From Streptoverticillium olivoreticuli subsp. olivoreticuli (GTDB lineage Bacteria > Actinomycetota > Actinomycetes > Streptomycetales > Streptomycetaceae): a stretch of 64,000 nucleotides of DNA. The stretch lies in NCBI RefSeq assembly GCF_003391135.1, contig NZ_CP031455.1, positions 4,619,001 to 4,683,000 on the forward strand, in the 5' to 3' direction. A program made the translations under genes and the position numbers. Positions 43,941-52,333 of this stretch are shown here, in pieces. A model generated the notes under the pieces. The model was given only the letters and a program-made list of their open reading frames with translations, did not search any database and had not been told where the DNA came from. How positions within the stretch are numbered: the stretch's first letter is position 1; the number at the start of each line of letters is the position of its first letter.

Positions 43941-43983
43941 AAAAAGCCGGGCCCCGCACCCTCGGAAGGATGCGGGGCCCGGC
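43941..43983 (-). terminator. Intrinsic terminator after rplA
   Basis: GCCGGGCCCCGCACC and its partner GGATGCGGGGCCCGGC pair over about 15 bases with one mismatch; in transcript sense the stem is followed by TTTTTGG, a classic T-run that is rare in this genome. Confidence 0.85.
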
Positions 43984-44013
43984 CCGTGACGCTTACTCGC
44001 TACGAGAGGTCGA

Positions 44014-44730
44014 TCAGACCGTCTCGTCCTCGACCAGGAGGTTGCGAGTGCGGTTGGAGTCCAGCGGGATGCTGGGGCCCATCGTCGTCGTCATGGTCGC
44101 CTTCTTGATGTAGCGACCCTTCGCGGCGGACGGCTTGAGGCGGGTGATCTCCTCGAGCGCGGCGGCGTAGTTCTCGACCAGCTTGGCCTCGTCGAACGAC
44201 ACCTTGCCGATGATGAAGTGCAGGTTCGAGTGCTTGTCGACGCGGAACTCGATCTTGCCGCCCTTGATGTCCGTGACAGCCTTCGCCACGTCCGGGGTGA
44301 CCGTGCCGGTCTTCGGGTTCGGCATCAGACCACGCGGACCGAGCACGCGGCCGAGGCGGCCGACCTTGCCCATGAGGTCCGGGGTGGCGACGACGGCGTC
44401 GAAGTCCAGACGGCCCTTCGCAACCTCGTCGATCAGTTCGTCGGAGCCGACGATGTCGGCGCCCGCGGCCTCCGCGGCCGCAGCACGGTCACCGGTCGCG
44501 AAGACCAGGACCCGGGCGGTCTTGCCGGTGCCGTGCGGAAGGTTCACGGTGCCACGGACCATCTGGTCGGCCTTGCGCGGGTCGACGCCCAGACGCATGG
44601 CAACCTCGACGGTCGCGTCGAACTTGGTGCCGGAGGTGTCCTTCGCGAGACGGACGGCCTCGAGGGGGGCGTACAGGCGCTCCGCCTCGACCTTGGCGTC
44701 CGCAGCGCGGAGAGTCTTGCTGCGCTTCAC
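44014..44730 (-). CDS. rplA: 50S ribosomal protein L1 (uL1)
   Basis: 238 residues; forms the mobile stalk at the E site. RVLGPRGLMPNPKTGTVT is the family signature; RGTVNLPHGTGK at the N-terminal side. In E. coli L1 represses its operon. Follows rplK by 76 nt and ends at a T-run terminator. Confidence 0.98.
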   Translation of the reverse strand: MKRSKTLRAADAKVEAERLYAPLEAVRLAKDTSGTKFDATVEVAMRLGVDPRKADQMVRGTVNLPHGTGKTARVLVFATGDRAAAAEAAGADIVGSDELIDEVAKGRLDFDAVVATPDLMGKVGRLGRVLGPRGLMPNPKTGTVTPDVAKAVTDIKGGKIEFRVDKHSNLHFIIGKVSFDEAKLVENYAAALEEITRLKPSAAKGRYIKKATMTTTMGPSIPLDSNRTRNLLVEDETV

Positions 44731-44806
44731 TGCTTCTCCTCAGTGGTGAATGGAGTCGTGGTACGGACCGCGCTCGGTCCTTCCACGGTTACTGCGAGGT
44801 GGCTGA

Positions 44807-45241
44807 TCAGCCCTCGACCGTGACACCCATGGAACGGGCGGTGCCGGCGATGATCTTCTCGGCGGCGTCCAGGTCGTTGGCGTTCAGGTCGGGCATCTTG
44901 GTGGCGGCGATCTCGCGCACCTGGTCGCGGGTGATCTTCGCGACCTTCTTGGTGTGCGGCTCGCCGGAGCCCTTCTCCACGCCCGCGGCCTTGAGGATCA
45001 GCTTCGCGGCCGGCGGAGTCTTCGTGACGAAGGTGAAGGAACGGTCTTCGTAGACCGTGATCTCCACCGGCACGACCATGCCACGCTGCGACTCGGTCGC
45101 GGCGTTGTAGGCCTTGCAGAACTCCATGATGTTGACGCCGTGCTGACCCAGCGCGGGGCCGACCGGCGGGGCCGGGTTCGCGGCACCGGCGCTGATCTGG
45201 AGCTTGATAAGCCCCGTGATCTTCTTCTTCTTGGGAGGCAT
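44807..45241 (-). CDS. rplK: 50S ribosomal protein L11 (uL11)
   Basis: 144 residues; GTPase-associated centre protein and the binding platform for thiostrepton-type drugs and for RelA activation. GLIKLQISAGAANPAPPVGP (proline-rich N-terminal domain) and the C-terminal rRNA-binding domain EKIIAGTARSMGVTVEG. The proline helix looks unmodified (PAPPVGPALGQHGVN). Confidence 0.98.
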   Translation of the reverse strand: MPPKKKKITGLIKLQISAGAANPAPPVGPALGQHGVNIMEFCKAYNAATESQRGMVVPVEITVYEDRSFTFVTKTPPAAKLILKAAGVEKGSGEPHTKKVAKITRDQVREIAATKMPDLNANDLDAAEKIIAGTARSMGVTVEG

Positions 45242-45306
45242 TGCTCTCTCCGGGTCCTAGTGAGAGTTTTTTTGCCGGCGCACAGTGCGCGCAGGCATAC
45301 CGCACC

Positions 45307-45334
45307 ACGATAACGGGTAACATGCTGCGGCCAA
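45307..45334 (-). promoter_or_regulatory. rplK-rplA promoter
   Basis: Minus strand TTGGCC (45329-45334), 16-base spacer, TATCGT (45307-45312). The -35 box overlaps the T-run of the nusG terminator by two bases, so the operons are separated with no spare sequence. Confidence 0.6.
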
Positions 45335-45383
45335 AAACCGAGCAGGTCAGACAGGCTGCGAGCAGCCGATCTGACCTGTTCGG
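45333..45383 (-). terminator. Intrinsic terminator after nusG
   Basis: Stem CAGGTCAGA/TCTGACCTG continued by GGCTG/CAGCC around a four-base loop, with a small internal loop, followed in transcript sense by GGTTTTTGG. A good intrinsic terminator for secE-nusG. Confidence 0.8.
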
Positions 45384-45403
45384 AAGCGTAAGTCCGGAAG
45401 AAG

Positions 45404-46309
45404 CTAGTTCTTCTGGATCTGGTCGAAGCTGAGCTCGACCGGGGTCTCGCGGCCGAAGATCTCGACGAGGCCCTTGACCTTCTTCGAGTCGGCGTTGATC
45501 TCGTTGATCGTGGCCTGGAGCGTCGCGAACGGGCCGTCGGTGACGGTGACCGAGTCGCCCACCTCGAAGTCCAGCACCTGGACCTCGACCTTGCGGGACG
45601 GCGCCGGCTTGCCCTCGGCCTCGGCGGCCTCGCGGGCGGCCTTCTCCTCGGCCTCCGGGGCGAGCATCTTGACGATCTCGTCCAGGGTCAGCGGGTACGG
45701 GTCGTAGGCGTTGCCCACGAAGCCGGTGACGCCCGGGGTGTTGCGGACGACGCCCCAGGACTCGTTCGTCAGGTCCATGCGCACCAGCACATAGCCGGGG
45801 AGCTTGTTCTGGCGGACGGTGCGGCGGTCGCCGTTCTTGATCTGGACGACCTCTTCCTGCGGCACCTCGGCCTGGAAGATGTAGTCCTCGACGTTGAGCG
45901 AGACGGCGCGCTGCTCGAGGTTGGTCTTCACGCGGTTCTCGTAACCCGCGTAGGTGTGGATGACGTACCACTCGCCGGGCAGACCGCGCAGCTCGTCGCG
46001 GAGCGCGGCGACGGGGTCGACCGGGGCCTGCTCCTCGGCGGGCAGCTCGTCGGCCTCGACCGCGGCGGCGGCCTCGGACTCGGCGTCGTCCTCGACGTGG
46101 AGGGCGGCCTCTTCGGCGGGCTCGCCGGCGGCGGAGTCCTCGGCGTCGAGCTCGTCGACGCCGTCGGCGTTCTCGACGATCTCCTGCGCGCCCTCTTCAT
46201 CAGCGATGGCCGCAGCGTCGCCCTCGACCTCGGCCGAGGCAGCCGCGACCGCGTCGGCCTCTGCCGCGTCGGCGGAGTCGACGGCGTCGTTCAGGTTCGG
46301 GTCAGACAC
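45404..46309 (-). CDS. nusG: Transcription elongation/termination factor NusG
   Basis: 301 residues from GTG at 46309 (VSDPNLNDAV) behind AGGAAGAA. The first 115 or so residues are a very acidic Ala/Glu/Asp extension, then the NGN domain GEWYVIHTYAGYENRVKTNL with PGYVLVRM, an acidic Ala-rich linker, and the KOW domain (VGDSVTVTDGPFATL). NusG couples RNA polymerase to ribosomes through S10 and Rho. Follows secE by 80 nt. Confidence 0.97.
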   Translation of the reverse strand: MSDPNLNDAVDSADAAEADAVAAASAEVEGDAAAIADEEGAQEIVENADGVDELDAEDSAAGEPAEEAALHVEDDAESEAAAAVEADELPAEEQAPVDPVAALRDELRGLPGEWYVIHTYAGYENRVKTNLEQRAVSLNVEDYIFQAEVPQEEVVQIKNGDRRTVRQNKLPGYVLVRMDLTNESWGVVRNTPGVTGFVGNAYDPYPLTLDEIVKMLAPEAEEKAAREAAEAEGKPAPSRKVEVQVLDFEVGDSVTVTDGPFATLQATINEINADSKKVKGLVEIFGRETPVELSFDQIQKN

Positions 46310-46351
46310 GTGGCTGCTTCTTCCTGGCTTCAAGGGGTGGAACGTGCGAAG

Positions 46352-46378
46352 GGGCGGCTCTCCGAGAAGCAGCCGCCC
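46352..46378 (-). promoter_or_regulatory. Hairpin in the secE-nusG gap
   Basis: GGGCGGCT and AGCCGCCC pair perfectly over eight bases around an 11-base loop. It may be a processing or partial termination site between the two genes. Confidence 0.5.
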
Positions 46379-46389
46379 TACGCGCGGGT

Positions 46390-46680
46390 TCAGCCGAAGA
46401 CGTACTTGACGGCGTTGGAGAACCCATAGTCAATCACGGTGACCAGGCCAATGACGATGACGACAAAGACGATCACCACTGTGGTGTACGTCGACAGCTG
46501 GTTCCGCGTGGGCCAGACGACCTTGCGGAGCTCTGCGACGACCTGACGGTAAAACAGCGCGAGGCGGCCGAAGGGGCCCTTCTTCCCGCGCTTCCCACCA
46601 CGGCGGCCCTTTTTGGCGGCCACCTCGTCCTCGGGACGACCGCTCTCAGGCGTCGCGGTGGAGCCAAGGGCTTCCGTCAC
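46390..46680 (-). CDS. secE: Preprotein translocase subunit SecE
   Basis: 96 residues: a charged N-terminal region rich in Lys/Arg/Gly, then the SecE core YRQVVAELRKVVWPTRNQL and one membrane span (about 70-90). Partner of SecY. tRNA-Trp lies just upstream on the same strand, as in other Streptomyces. Confidence 0.96.
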   Translation of the reverse strand: MTEALGSTATPESGRPEDEVAAKKGRRGGKRGKKGPFGRLALFYRQVVAELRKVVWPTRNQLSTYTTVVIVFVVIVIGLVTVIDYGFSNAVKYVFG

Positions 46681-46789
46681 TACGTCCTCACCTGAATCCG
46701 GGTCGTGAGCCGTGCCGCGCCCGGTTGAGCCGCACGGCGGTGCATTTCAGTACGTACGCATGCACGCACCCTGGAAACGATGCGTGTAG

Positions 46790-46862
46790 CAGGGCCGAAG
46801 GGACTTGAACCCCCAACCGCTGGTTTTGGAGACCAGTGCTCTACCAATTGAGCTACGACCCT
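46790..46862 (-). tRNA. tRNA-Trp (anticodon CCA)
   Basis: 73 nt. Acceptor AGGGTCG/CGGCCCT with one G-U pair and G as discriminator. Anticodon loop CTCCAAA between CTGGT and ACCAG. T-arm GGGGTTCAAGTCCC. No CCA is encoded. Located directly before secE, possibly cotranscribed. Confidence 0.97.
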
Positions 46863-47081
46863 TTGTGGTTCCCCCAACCTACCGCATCCGGTCGTACGCA
46901 CGGTGTGCGTGCAGCGGACGTGCCGGTGAGGGGCCAACGACGGATGAGTGTACGTGCTCCGGGGGCCCGCGTCGAACAGCGCCACCCGGAGCACCCACGG
47001 CTCAGACGCCGCACGGGCGGAGCCGGGGTGCGGCGGGCAATGCGTGTGCCCCGTCCGTGCCCGGTCTGCGACGATGCCTGC

Positions 47082-48326
47082 ATGACCGCTGCGACTCCTT
47101 CCGAGCCCCCCGTCCAGTCCCCCACCGAGCGCCGGGTGTCGGCCCGTATCGGATCGATCTCCGAGTCCGCCACCCTCGCCGTGGACGCCAAGGCGAAGGC
47201 CCTCAAGGCCGCCGGGCGCCCGGTGATCGGCTTCGGTGCCGGCGAGCCCGACTTCCCGACCCCCGGCTACATCGTCGAGGCCGCGGTGGAGGCCTGCCGC
47301 ACCCCGAAGTACCACCGCTACACCCCCGCCGGCGGCCTCCCCGAGCTGAAGGCCGCGATCGCCGCCAAGACGCTGCGCGACTCCGGCTACGAGGTCGACG
47401 CCTCCCAGGTGCTGGTCACCAACGGCGGCAAGCAGGCCATCTACCAGGCCTTCGCCGCGATCCTCGACCCGGGCGACGAGGTCATCGTGCCCGCCCCGTA
47501 CTGGACCACCTACCCGGAGTCGATCCGCCTCGCGGGCGGTGTGCCGGTCGACGTCGTCGCCGACGAGACCACCGGCTACCGCGTCTCGGTCGAGCAGCTG
47601 GAGGCGGCCCGCACCGAGCGGACCAAGGTCCTGCTCTTCGTCTCCCCGTCGAACCCGACCGGCGCGGTCTACAGCCGTGCGCAGGTCGAGGAGATCGGCC
47701 GCTGGGCCGCCGAGCACGGCCTGTGGGTGCTGACCGACGAGATCTACGAGCACCTGGTCTACGGGGACGCCGAGTTCTGCTCGCTGCCGGTGGTCGTGCC
47801 GGAGCTGCGCGAGAAGTGCATCGTGGTCAACGGTGTCGCCAAGACGTACGCGATGACGGGCTGGCGCGTGGGCTGGATCATCGGCCCGAACGACGTGGTC
47901 AAGGCCGCGACCAACCTCCAGTCGCACGCCACCTCCAACGTCTCCAACGTGGCGCAGGTCGCCGCGCTGGCCGCCGTCTCCGGTGACCTGGAGGCCGTCG
48001 CGGAGATGCGCAAGGCGTTCGACCGCCGCCGCCAGACGATCACGCGGATGCTCAACGAGATCGACGGCGTGCTCTGCCCGGAGCCGGAGGGCGCGTTCTA
48101 CGCCTACCCGTCCGTGAAGGGGCTGCTCGGCAAGGAGATCCGCGGCAAGCGGCCCGCCACCTCCGTGGAGCTGGCCGCCCTGATCCTCGACGAGGTCGAG
48201 GTCGCGGTGGTGCCGGGCGAGGCCTTCGGCACGCCGGGCTACCTGCGCCTGTCGTACGCCCTGGGCGACGAGGACCTGGTCGAGGGCGTCTCCCGGATCC
48301 AGAAGCTGCTGGCCGAGGCCAAGTAG
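47082..48326 (+). CDS. Aspartate aminotransferase-type PLP enzyme (class I)
   Basis: 414 residues. Transfers an amino group between an amino acid and 2-oxoglutarate; aspartate is the likeliest substrate from its aspC-like sequence. The PLP lysine is in NGVAKTYAMTGWRVGW; FGAGEPDFPTP, NGGKQAIYQ, SPSNPTGAVY and DEIYEHL are the other family landmarks; GYLRLSYA holds the carboxylate-binding arginine. The ATG at 47082 has no ribosome site; GACGAT six bases before it suggests a leaderless transcript. Confidence 0.93.
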   Translation: MTAATPSEPPVQSPTERRVSARIGSISESATLAVDAKAKALKAAGRPVIGFGAGEPDFPTPGYIVEAAVEACRTPKYHRYTPAGGLPELKAAIAAKTLRDSGYEVDASQVLVTNGGKQAIYQAFAAILDPGDEVIVPAPYWTTYPESIRLAGGVPVDVVADETTGYRVSVEQLEAARTERTKVLLFVSPSNPTGAVYSRAQVEEIGRWAAEHGLWVLTDEIYEHLVYGDAEFCSLPVVVPELREKCIVVNGVAKTYAMTGWRVGWIIGPNDVVKAATNLQSHATSNVSNVAQVAALAAVSGDLEAVAEMRKAFDRRRQTITRMLNEIDGVLCPEPEGAFYAYPSVKGLLGKEIRGKRPATSVELAALILDEVEVAVVPGEAFGTPGYLRLSYALGDEDLVEGVSRIQKLLAEAK

Positions 48327-48340
48327 CGCCTCTCCTCCTC

Positions 48341-48370
48341 GCGGGCTCCCGGCTGCGGCCGGGGGCCCGC
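48341..48370 (+). terminator. Terminator after the aminotransferase
   Basis: GCGGGCTCCCGGC and GCCGGGGGCCCGC pair over 13 bases with one mismatch around four bases, followed by AAAGGTTTTC. Confidence 0.75.
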
Positions 48371-48407
48371 AAAGGTTTTCGGCCGGTTCCCGTTCAGGGA
48401 AAGTCCC

Positions 48408-48436
48408 TTCCGGTTGTCGGGCCCATGCGGCAGGAT
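48408..48436 (+). promoter_or_regulatory. Candidate promoter for the deaminase
   Basis: TTCCGG (48408-48413), 17-base spacer, CAGGAT (48431-48436), then six bases to the ATG at 48443. Compatible with a leaderless mRNA; the -10 is weak. Confidence 0.4.
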
Positions 48437-48442
48437 CTGCCA

Positions 48443-49462
48443 ATGGAGAACGTTCGCGACGTCCGTGCGCTGCCGAAGGCCCACCTGCACCTGCACTTCA
48501 CCGGGTCCATGCGCCCGTCGACCCTGCTGGAGCTGGCCGACAAGTACGGGGTGCACCTGCCCGAGGCGCTCAGCGGCGGCGAACCTCCCCAGCTGCGCGC
48601 CACCGACGAACGCGGCTGGTTCCGCTTCCAGCGGCTCTACGACATCGCACGGTCCTGCCTGCGCTCCCCGGAGGACATCCGGCGACTGGTGCGCGAGGCC
48701 GCCGAGGAGGACGTGCGCGACGGCTCCGGCTGGCTGGAGATCCAGGTCGACCCCACCTCGTACGCGCCCCGGCTCGGCGGGCTGATCCCCGCGCTGGAGA
48801 TCATCCTCGACGCCGTCGACAGCGCGTCCCGGGACACCGGCCTGGGCATGCGGGTCATCGTCGCCGCGAACCGCATGAAGCACCCGCTGGACGCGCGCAC
48901 GCTGGCCCGGCTCGCCGTGCGGTACGCCGACCGCGGCGTCGTCGGCTTCGGGCTCTCCAACGACGAGCGGCGCGGGCTCGCCCGCGACTTCGACCGTGCC
49001 TTCGAGATCGCCCGGGAAGGCGGCCTCCTCGCCGCCCCGCACGGCGGCGAGCTCGCGGGCCCCAGCAGCGTCCGCGACTGCCTGGACGACCTGCGCGCGG
49101 GCCGCGTCGGGCACGGCGTCCGCGCCGCGGAGGACCCCCGCCTGCTCCGCAAGCTCGCCGAGCGCGGGGTGGCCTGCGAGGTCTGCCCGACGTCGAACGT
49201 GGCGCTGGGGGTCTACGAGAAGCCCTCCGACGTGCCGCTGCGGGTGCTCTACGAGGCGGGCGTCCCGATAGCCCTGGGCGCGGACGACCCCCTGCTCTTC
49301 GGCTCGCGGCTGGCCGCGCAGTACGAACTGGCCCGGGAGCACCATGGCTTCTCCGACGCCGAGCTCGCGGATCTGGCCCGCCAGTCGATCCGGGCGTCGC
49401 GGGCGCCGGCGTCCGTGCGGGATGAGTTGCTGGCAGGGGTGGACGGCTGGCTGACGGCGTAG
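48443..49462 (+). CDS. add: Adenosine deaminase family enzyme
   Basis: 339 residues from ATG at 48443; an ATG six codons earlier is possible. Hydrolyses adenosine to inosine or a related aminopurine. Zinc ligands and catalytic residues are in place: HLHLH near residue 16, PHGGE (Glu proton shuttle), GHGV histidine and GADDP aspartate. The loop FTGSMR differs from the more usual LDGSLR, so the substrate could differ from plain adenosine. Purine salvage is the likely role. Confidence 0.85.
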   Translation: MENVRDVRALPKAHLHLHFTGSMRPSTLLELADKYGVHLPEALSGGEPPQLRATDERGWFRFQRLYDIARSCLRSPEDIRRLVREAAEEDVRDGSGWLEIQVDPTSYAPRLGGLIPALEIILDAVDSASRDTGLGMRVIVAANRMKHPLDARTLARLAVRYADRGVVGFGLSNDERRGLARDFDRAFEIAREGGLLAAPHGGELAGPSSVRDCLDDLRAGRVGHGVRAAEDPRLLRKLAERGVACEVCPTSNVALGVYEKPSDVPLRVLYEAGVPIALGADDPLLFGSRLAAQYELAREHHGFSDAELADLARQSIRASRAPASVRDELLAGVDGWLTA

Positions 49463-49738
49463 CCCTGCCGGGGGCTTCCCCCAGCCCCGCCCCTTCCCGG
49501 CTGCATCCGATTTGCGGCTCCGCCGCGTGGGGGGCTCCGCCCCGGACCCCGAAGCACGCTTCGCGCGCTGTCCTCAAACGCCGGACGGGCTGATTTCAGC
49601 CCGTCCGGCGTTTGAGGACAAGCGGCGCAGCCGCTTCAGGGGGTCCGGGGTCTCCCCGGTTTCGGGAAGGGGCGGGGCTGGGGAAACAAACCCACCGAGC
49701 CGCACCCGGGCACGGGTCCGGGGCGGAGCCCCGGGGGG
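49463..49738. repeat. Second intergenic repeat mosaic, inverted relative to the first
   Basis: 276 nt between convergent genes, no gene visible. It contains CCCCGCCCCTTCC and its complement, GGGCGGAGCCCC-type units, and one long palindrome. The left side CGAAGCACGCTTCGCGCGCTG matches the complement of 5312-5335, so the element is in the opposite orientation to copy 1. Confidence 0.7.
49570..49619. terminator. Perfect 24-nt-arm palindrome, copy 2
   Basis: Arms identical to those at 5263-5311 with a TT loop. Between convergent add and murB, so likely a two-way terminator. Confidence 0.8.
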
Positions 49739-50794
49739 CTAAAGCTCGCAGCCCACCGTCACCGGCTCGTTGACCAGGGTCACCCCGAACGCGCTCCGCA
49801 CGCCGTCCCGGACCTCGCGCGCGAGCGCCAGCAGATCCTCCGTCGTCGCCCCGCCCCGATTCGTCAGCGCCAGCGTGTGCTTCGTCGAGATACGAGCCGC
49901 CCCGGCCCCGTACCCCTTCGTGTACCCCGCCTTGTCGATCAGCCAGGCCGCGGACGTCTTCGTGAAGCCCTCCCCCGCCGGGAAGGCCGGCGGGACGACG
50001 TCCGCCCCGAGCCGCTCCGCCACCCGCTCCAGGAACGCCGCGTGCTCGGCCTCCGTGAGGATCGGGTTGGTGAAGAAGGAGCCCGCGGACCAGGTGTCGT
50101 GGTCCTCCGGGTCGAGCACCATGCCCTTGCCCGCGCGCAGCTTCAGGACCGTTTCCCGGGCGGTCGCGGCCGGTACCCGGTCGCCTGCCTCCACGCCGAG
50201 CGCGCGGGCCGTCTCCGCGTACTTGATCGGCGCGGACAGCCCGCCCGCGTCCTCCAGCCGGAAGCGGACCCGGAGCACGACGTGCCGGGCGGGGTCCTGC
50301 TTGAAGCGGCTGTGACGGTACGAGAACGCGCACTCCTCGTTGGAGAGCGTGACGACCTCGTCGGCCCGGCGGTCGTAGGCCACCACCTCGGTGATCGTGG
50401 CGGAGACCTCCTGGCCGTACGCGCCGACGTTCTGGATCGGGGTGGCACCGGCGGAGCCGGGGATCCCGGCCAGGCACTCGATGCCGGCGAGACCGGCCTC
50501 GACGGTGCGGGCCACGGCGTCGGACCAGTTCTCACCGGCGGCGAGTTCGAGGTCGGCGCCGGTGAGGGTGAAGCCGGTGGTGGCGATGCGCAGGGCGGTG
50601 CCCTCGAAGCCCTTGTCGGAGATGACCAGGTTGCTGCCGCCGCCGATGATCAGCAGCGGGGTGCCGGTCGCGTCGGCTTCGCGTACGGCCGTGACCACCT
50701 CGTCGTCGGTGGTGGCGGTGACCAGGCGGGTCGCGGGGCCACCGAGACGGAAGGTGGTCAGGGGGGCGAGGGGGGCATCGTGGAATTCCTGCAC
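49739..50794 (-). CDS. murB: UDP-N-acetylenolpyruvoylglucosamine reductase (MurB)
   Basis: Reduces enolpyruvyl-UDP-GlcNAc to UDP-MurNAc using NADPH and FAD, cytoplasmic step of wall synthesis. 351 residues. FAD-binding PLLIIGGGSNLVISDKGFEG in part and AGIPGSAGATPIQNVGAYGQE; the catalytic serine is in SAGSFFTNPI and the substrate tyrosine in the YRHS region, both type I features. GTG start at 50794; TACCCT seven bases upstream suggests a leaderless start. Confidence 0.95.
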   Translation of the reverse strand: MQEFHDAPLAPLTTFRLGGPATRLVTATTDDEVVTAVREADATGTPLLIIGGGSNLVISDKGFEGTALRIATTGFTLTGADLELAAGENWSDAVARTVEAGLAGIECLAGIPGSAGATPIQNVGAYGQEVSATITEVVAYDRRADEVVTLSNEECAFSYRHSRFKQDPARHVVLRVRFRLEDAGGLSAPIKYAETARALGVEAGDRVPAATARETVLKLRAGKGMVLDPEDHDTWSAGSFFTNPILTEAEHAAFLERVAERLGADVVPPAFPAGEGFTKTSAAWLIDKAGYTKGYGAGAARISTKHTLALTNRGGATTEDLLALAREVRDGVRSAFGVTLVNEPVTVGCEL

Positions 50795-50816
50795 GGGCCC
50801 CAGGGTATCCGCTGCG

Positions 50817-50842
50817 CTTTCACCGGCCCGGGGCGGTGAAAG
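50817..50842 (-). terminator. Hairpin between the MFS gene and murB
   Basis: CTTTCACCG and CGGTGAAAG pair perfectly over nine bases around eight bases. Likely terminator of tetR-MFS. Confidence 0.6.
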
Positions 50843-50859
50843 CCACGGCGGGAGCGCCT

Positions 50860-52251
50860 TCAGCCCGCCGGCGCCGGCTGCCGGCGCGGGATCGCCGTCG
50901 TCGTCACCGCCGCCAGGGCGACCGCCCCCGACCCGACCCACAGCGCGGGCACGATGCCGTCGGCGAAGCTCGCGGCCGACCCGTACCCGCCCTGCGCGGA
51001 GAAGACGGAGGCGAGGACCGCGACGCCCAGCGCTCCGCCCACCTCGCGCAGGGCGCTGTTCGCCCCGGAGGCGATGCCCTGTTGCGCGGGGGCGACGCTG
51101 GACATGACGAGGTTCGCGGCCGGCGCGAAGTACAGCGCCATCCCGACCCCGCTGACGATCAGCGCGGGAAGCTGCGCCGTGTACGAGACGCCGGGCGCGA
51201 GCACCAGGGCGAAGAGGGCGAGGCCGAGCGCCTGGAGGGCGAGTCCGGCCGTGACGACCCGGCGGCCGCCGATCCGGTCGGACAGATAGCCGGCGAAGGG
51301 CGCGACGACCATCGGGGCGCCGGTCCAGGGCAGCATCCGCAGGCCCGCCTGGGTGGGCGAGTAGCCGCAGGCCACCTGAAGGTACTGGCTGAGCAGGAAG
51401 ATCGAGCCGAACATGCCGAGGAACATCAGCAGCCCGGCCGCGTTGACCGCGGCGAACGCCCTGTTGCCGAAGAGCCGCATCGGCAGGACCGGCTCGCTGC
51501 TGTGGAAGCCGTGGTGCACGAAGCCGCCCAGGAGCGCCGCCCCGGCGATCAGGCCGGTGAGGACGCGGGCGCTGGTCCAGCCGTGGGCGTCGGCGTTGAC
51601 CAGGCCGAAGACGACGCCGAAGAGGCCGCCGGTGGCCAGGAGCGTGCCGGGGATGTCGAGGCGCGCTCCGGGCGCGCGGGACTCCGTCATGCGCAGCCGG
51701 ACGAGCGGCAGGAGGGCGATGCCGAGGGGGACGTTGAGCCAGAAGATCCACTGCCAGGAGATGTGTTCGGTGAGGCTGCCGCCGATGAGCGGGCCGCCCG
51801 CGACCGCGAGGCCGTTGACCGCGCCCCAGATCCCGTACGCGGTGCCGCGCCGTTCCGCGGGGACGGCCGTGGTGAGGAGGGTGAGGGACAGCGGCGTCAT
51901 GATCGCGGCGCCGACGCCCTGCGCGGCGCGGGCGGCGATCAGTCCGTCGATGCCGGGCGCGAGGGCCGCGGCGGCCGACGCGGCGGTGAAGAGCGCGATG
52001 CCGAGGGCGAAGAGCCTGCGGCGCCCGAAGCGGTCGCCGAGTGCGGCGCCGGTCATCAGGAGGGCGGCGTACGCGAGGGTGTAGGCGTTGACCGTCCATT
52101 CGAGGTCCTGGAGCGCTCCCCCGAGGTCCTCGCGGATGGCGGGGAGGGCCGTGGTGACGACGAGGTTGTCGAGTGCGGCCATGAACCCGGCGGTACCGGT
52201 GACGACCAGGGCCCAGACGACGCCGGAGCGCCGCGCCGTTCGCTGGAGCAT
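50860..52251 (-). CDS. MFS drug/multidrug exporter, DHA2 (EmrB/QacA) type
   Basis: 463 residues, about 14 hydrophobic spans. Motif A-like GDRFGRRRLF between spans 2 and 3, TALPAIREDLG and the DHA2 motif C region GPLIGGSLTEHISWQWIFW. Proton-driven efflux of a hydrophobic compound is likely. It is downstream of a TetR regulator on the same strand, with an 18-bp palindrome between them, so it is probably controlled by that regulator. Confidence 0.9.
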   Translation of the reverse strand: MLQRTARRSGVVWALVVTGTAGFMAALDNLVVTTALPAIREDLGGALQDLEWTVNAYTLAYAALLMTGAALGDRFGRRRLFALGIALFTAASAAAALAPGIDGLIAARAAQGVGAAIMTPLSLTLLTTAVPAERRGTAYGIWGAVNGLAVAGGPLIGGSLTEHISWQWIFWLNVPLGIALLPLVRLRMTESRAPGARLDIPGTLLATGGLFGVVFGLVNADAHGWTSARVLTGLIAGAALLGGFVHHGFHSSEPVLPMRLFGNRAFAAVNAAGLLMFLGMFGSIFLLSQYLQVACGYSPTQAGLRMLPWTGAPMVVAPFAGYLSDRIGGRRVVTAGLALQALGLALFALVLAPGVSYTAQLPALIVSGVGMALYFAPAANLVMSSVAPAQQGIASGANSALREVGGALGVAVLASVFSAQGGYGSAASFADGIVPALWVGSGAVALAAVTTTAIPRRQPAPAG

Positions 52252-52272
52252 GGTGGATTTCCCCCCTGAAGA

Positions 52273-52290
52273 TTAGTTATCGCTTACTAA
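52273..52290 (-). promoter_or_regulatory. TetR operator-like palindrome before the MFS gene
   Basis: TTAGTTATCGCTTACTAA, an 18-bp dyad with seven of nine pairs matching. It resembles the sequence at 52910-52927; the shared pattern is TTAGTnATnGnTTACTnA. Confidence 0.65.
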
Positions 52291-52333
52291 CTTGTGCGCC
52301 CACGGCCGTGCCGCCCACCCCGGCGGCACGAGG

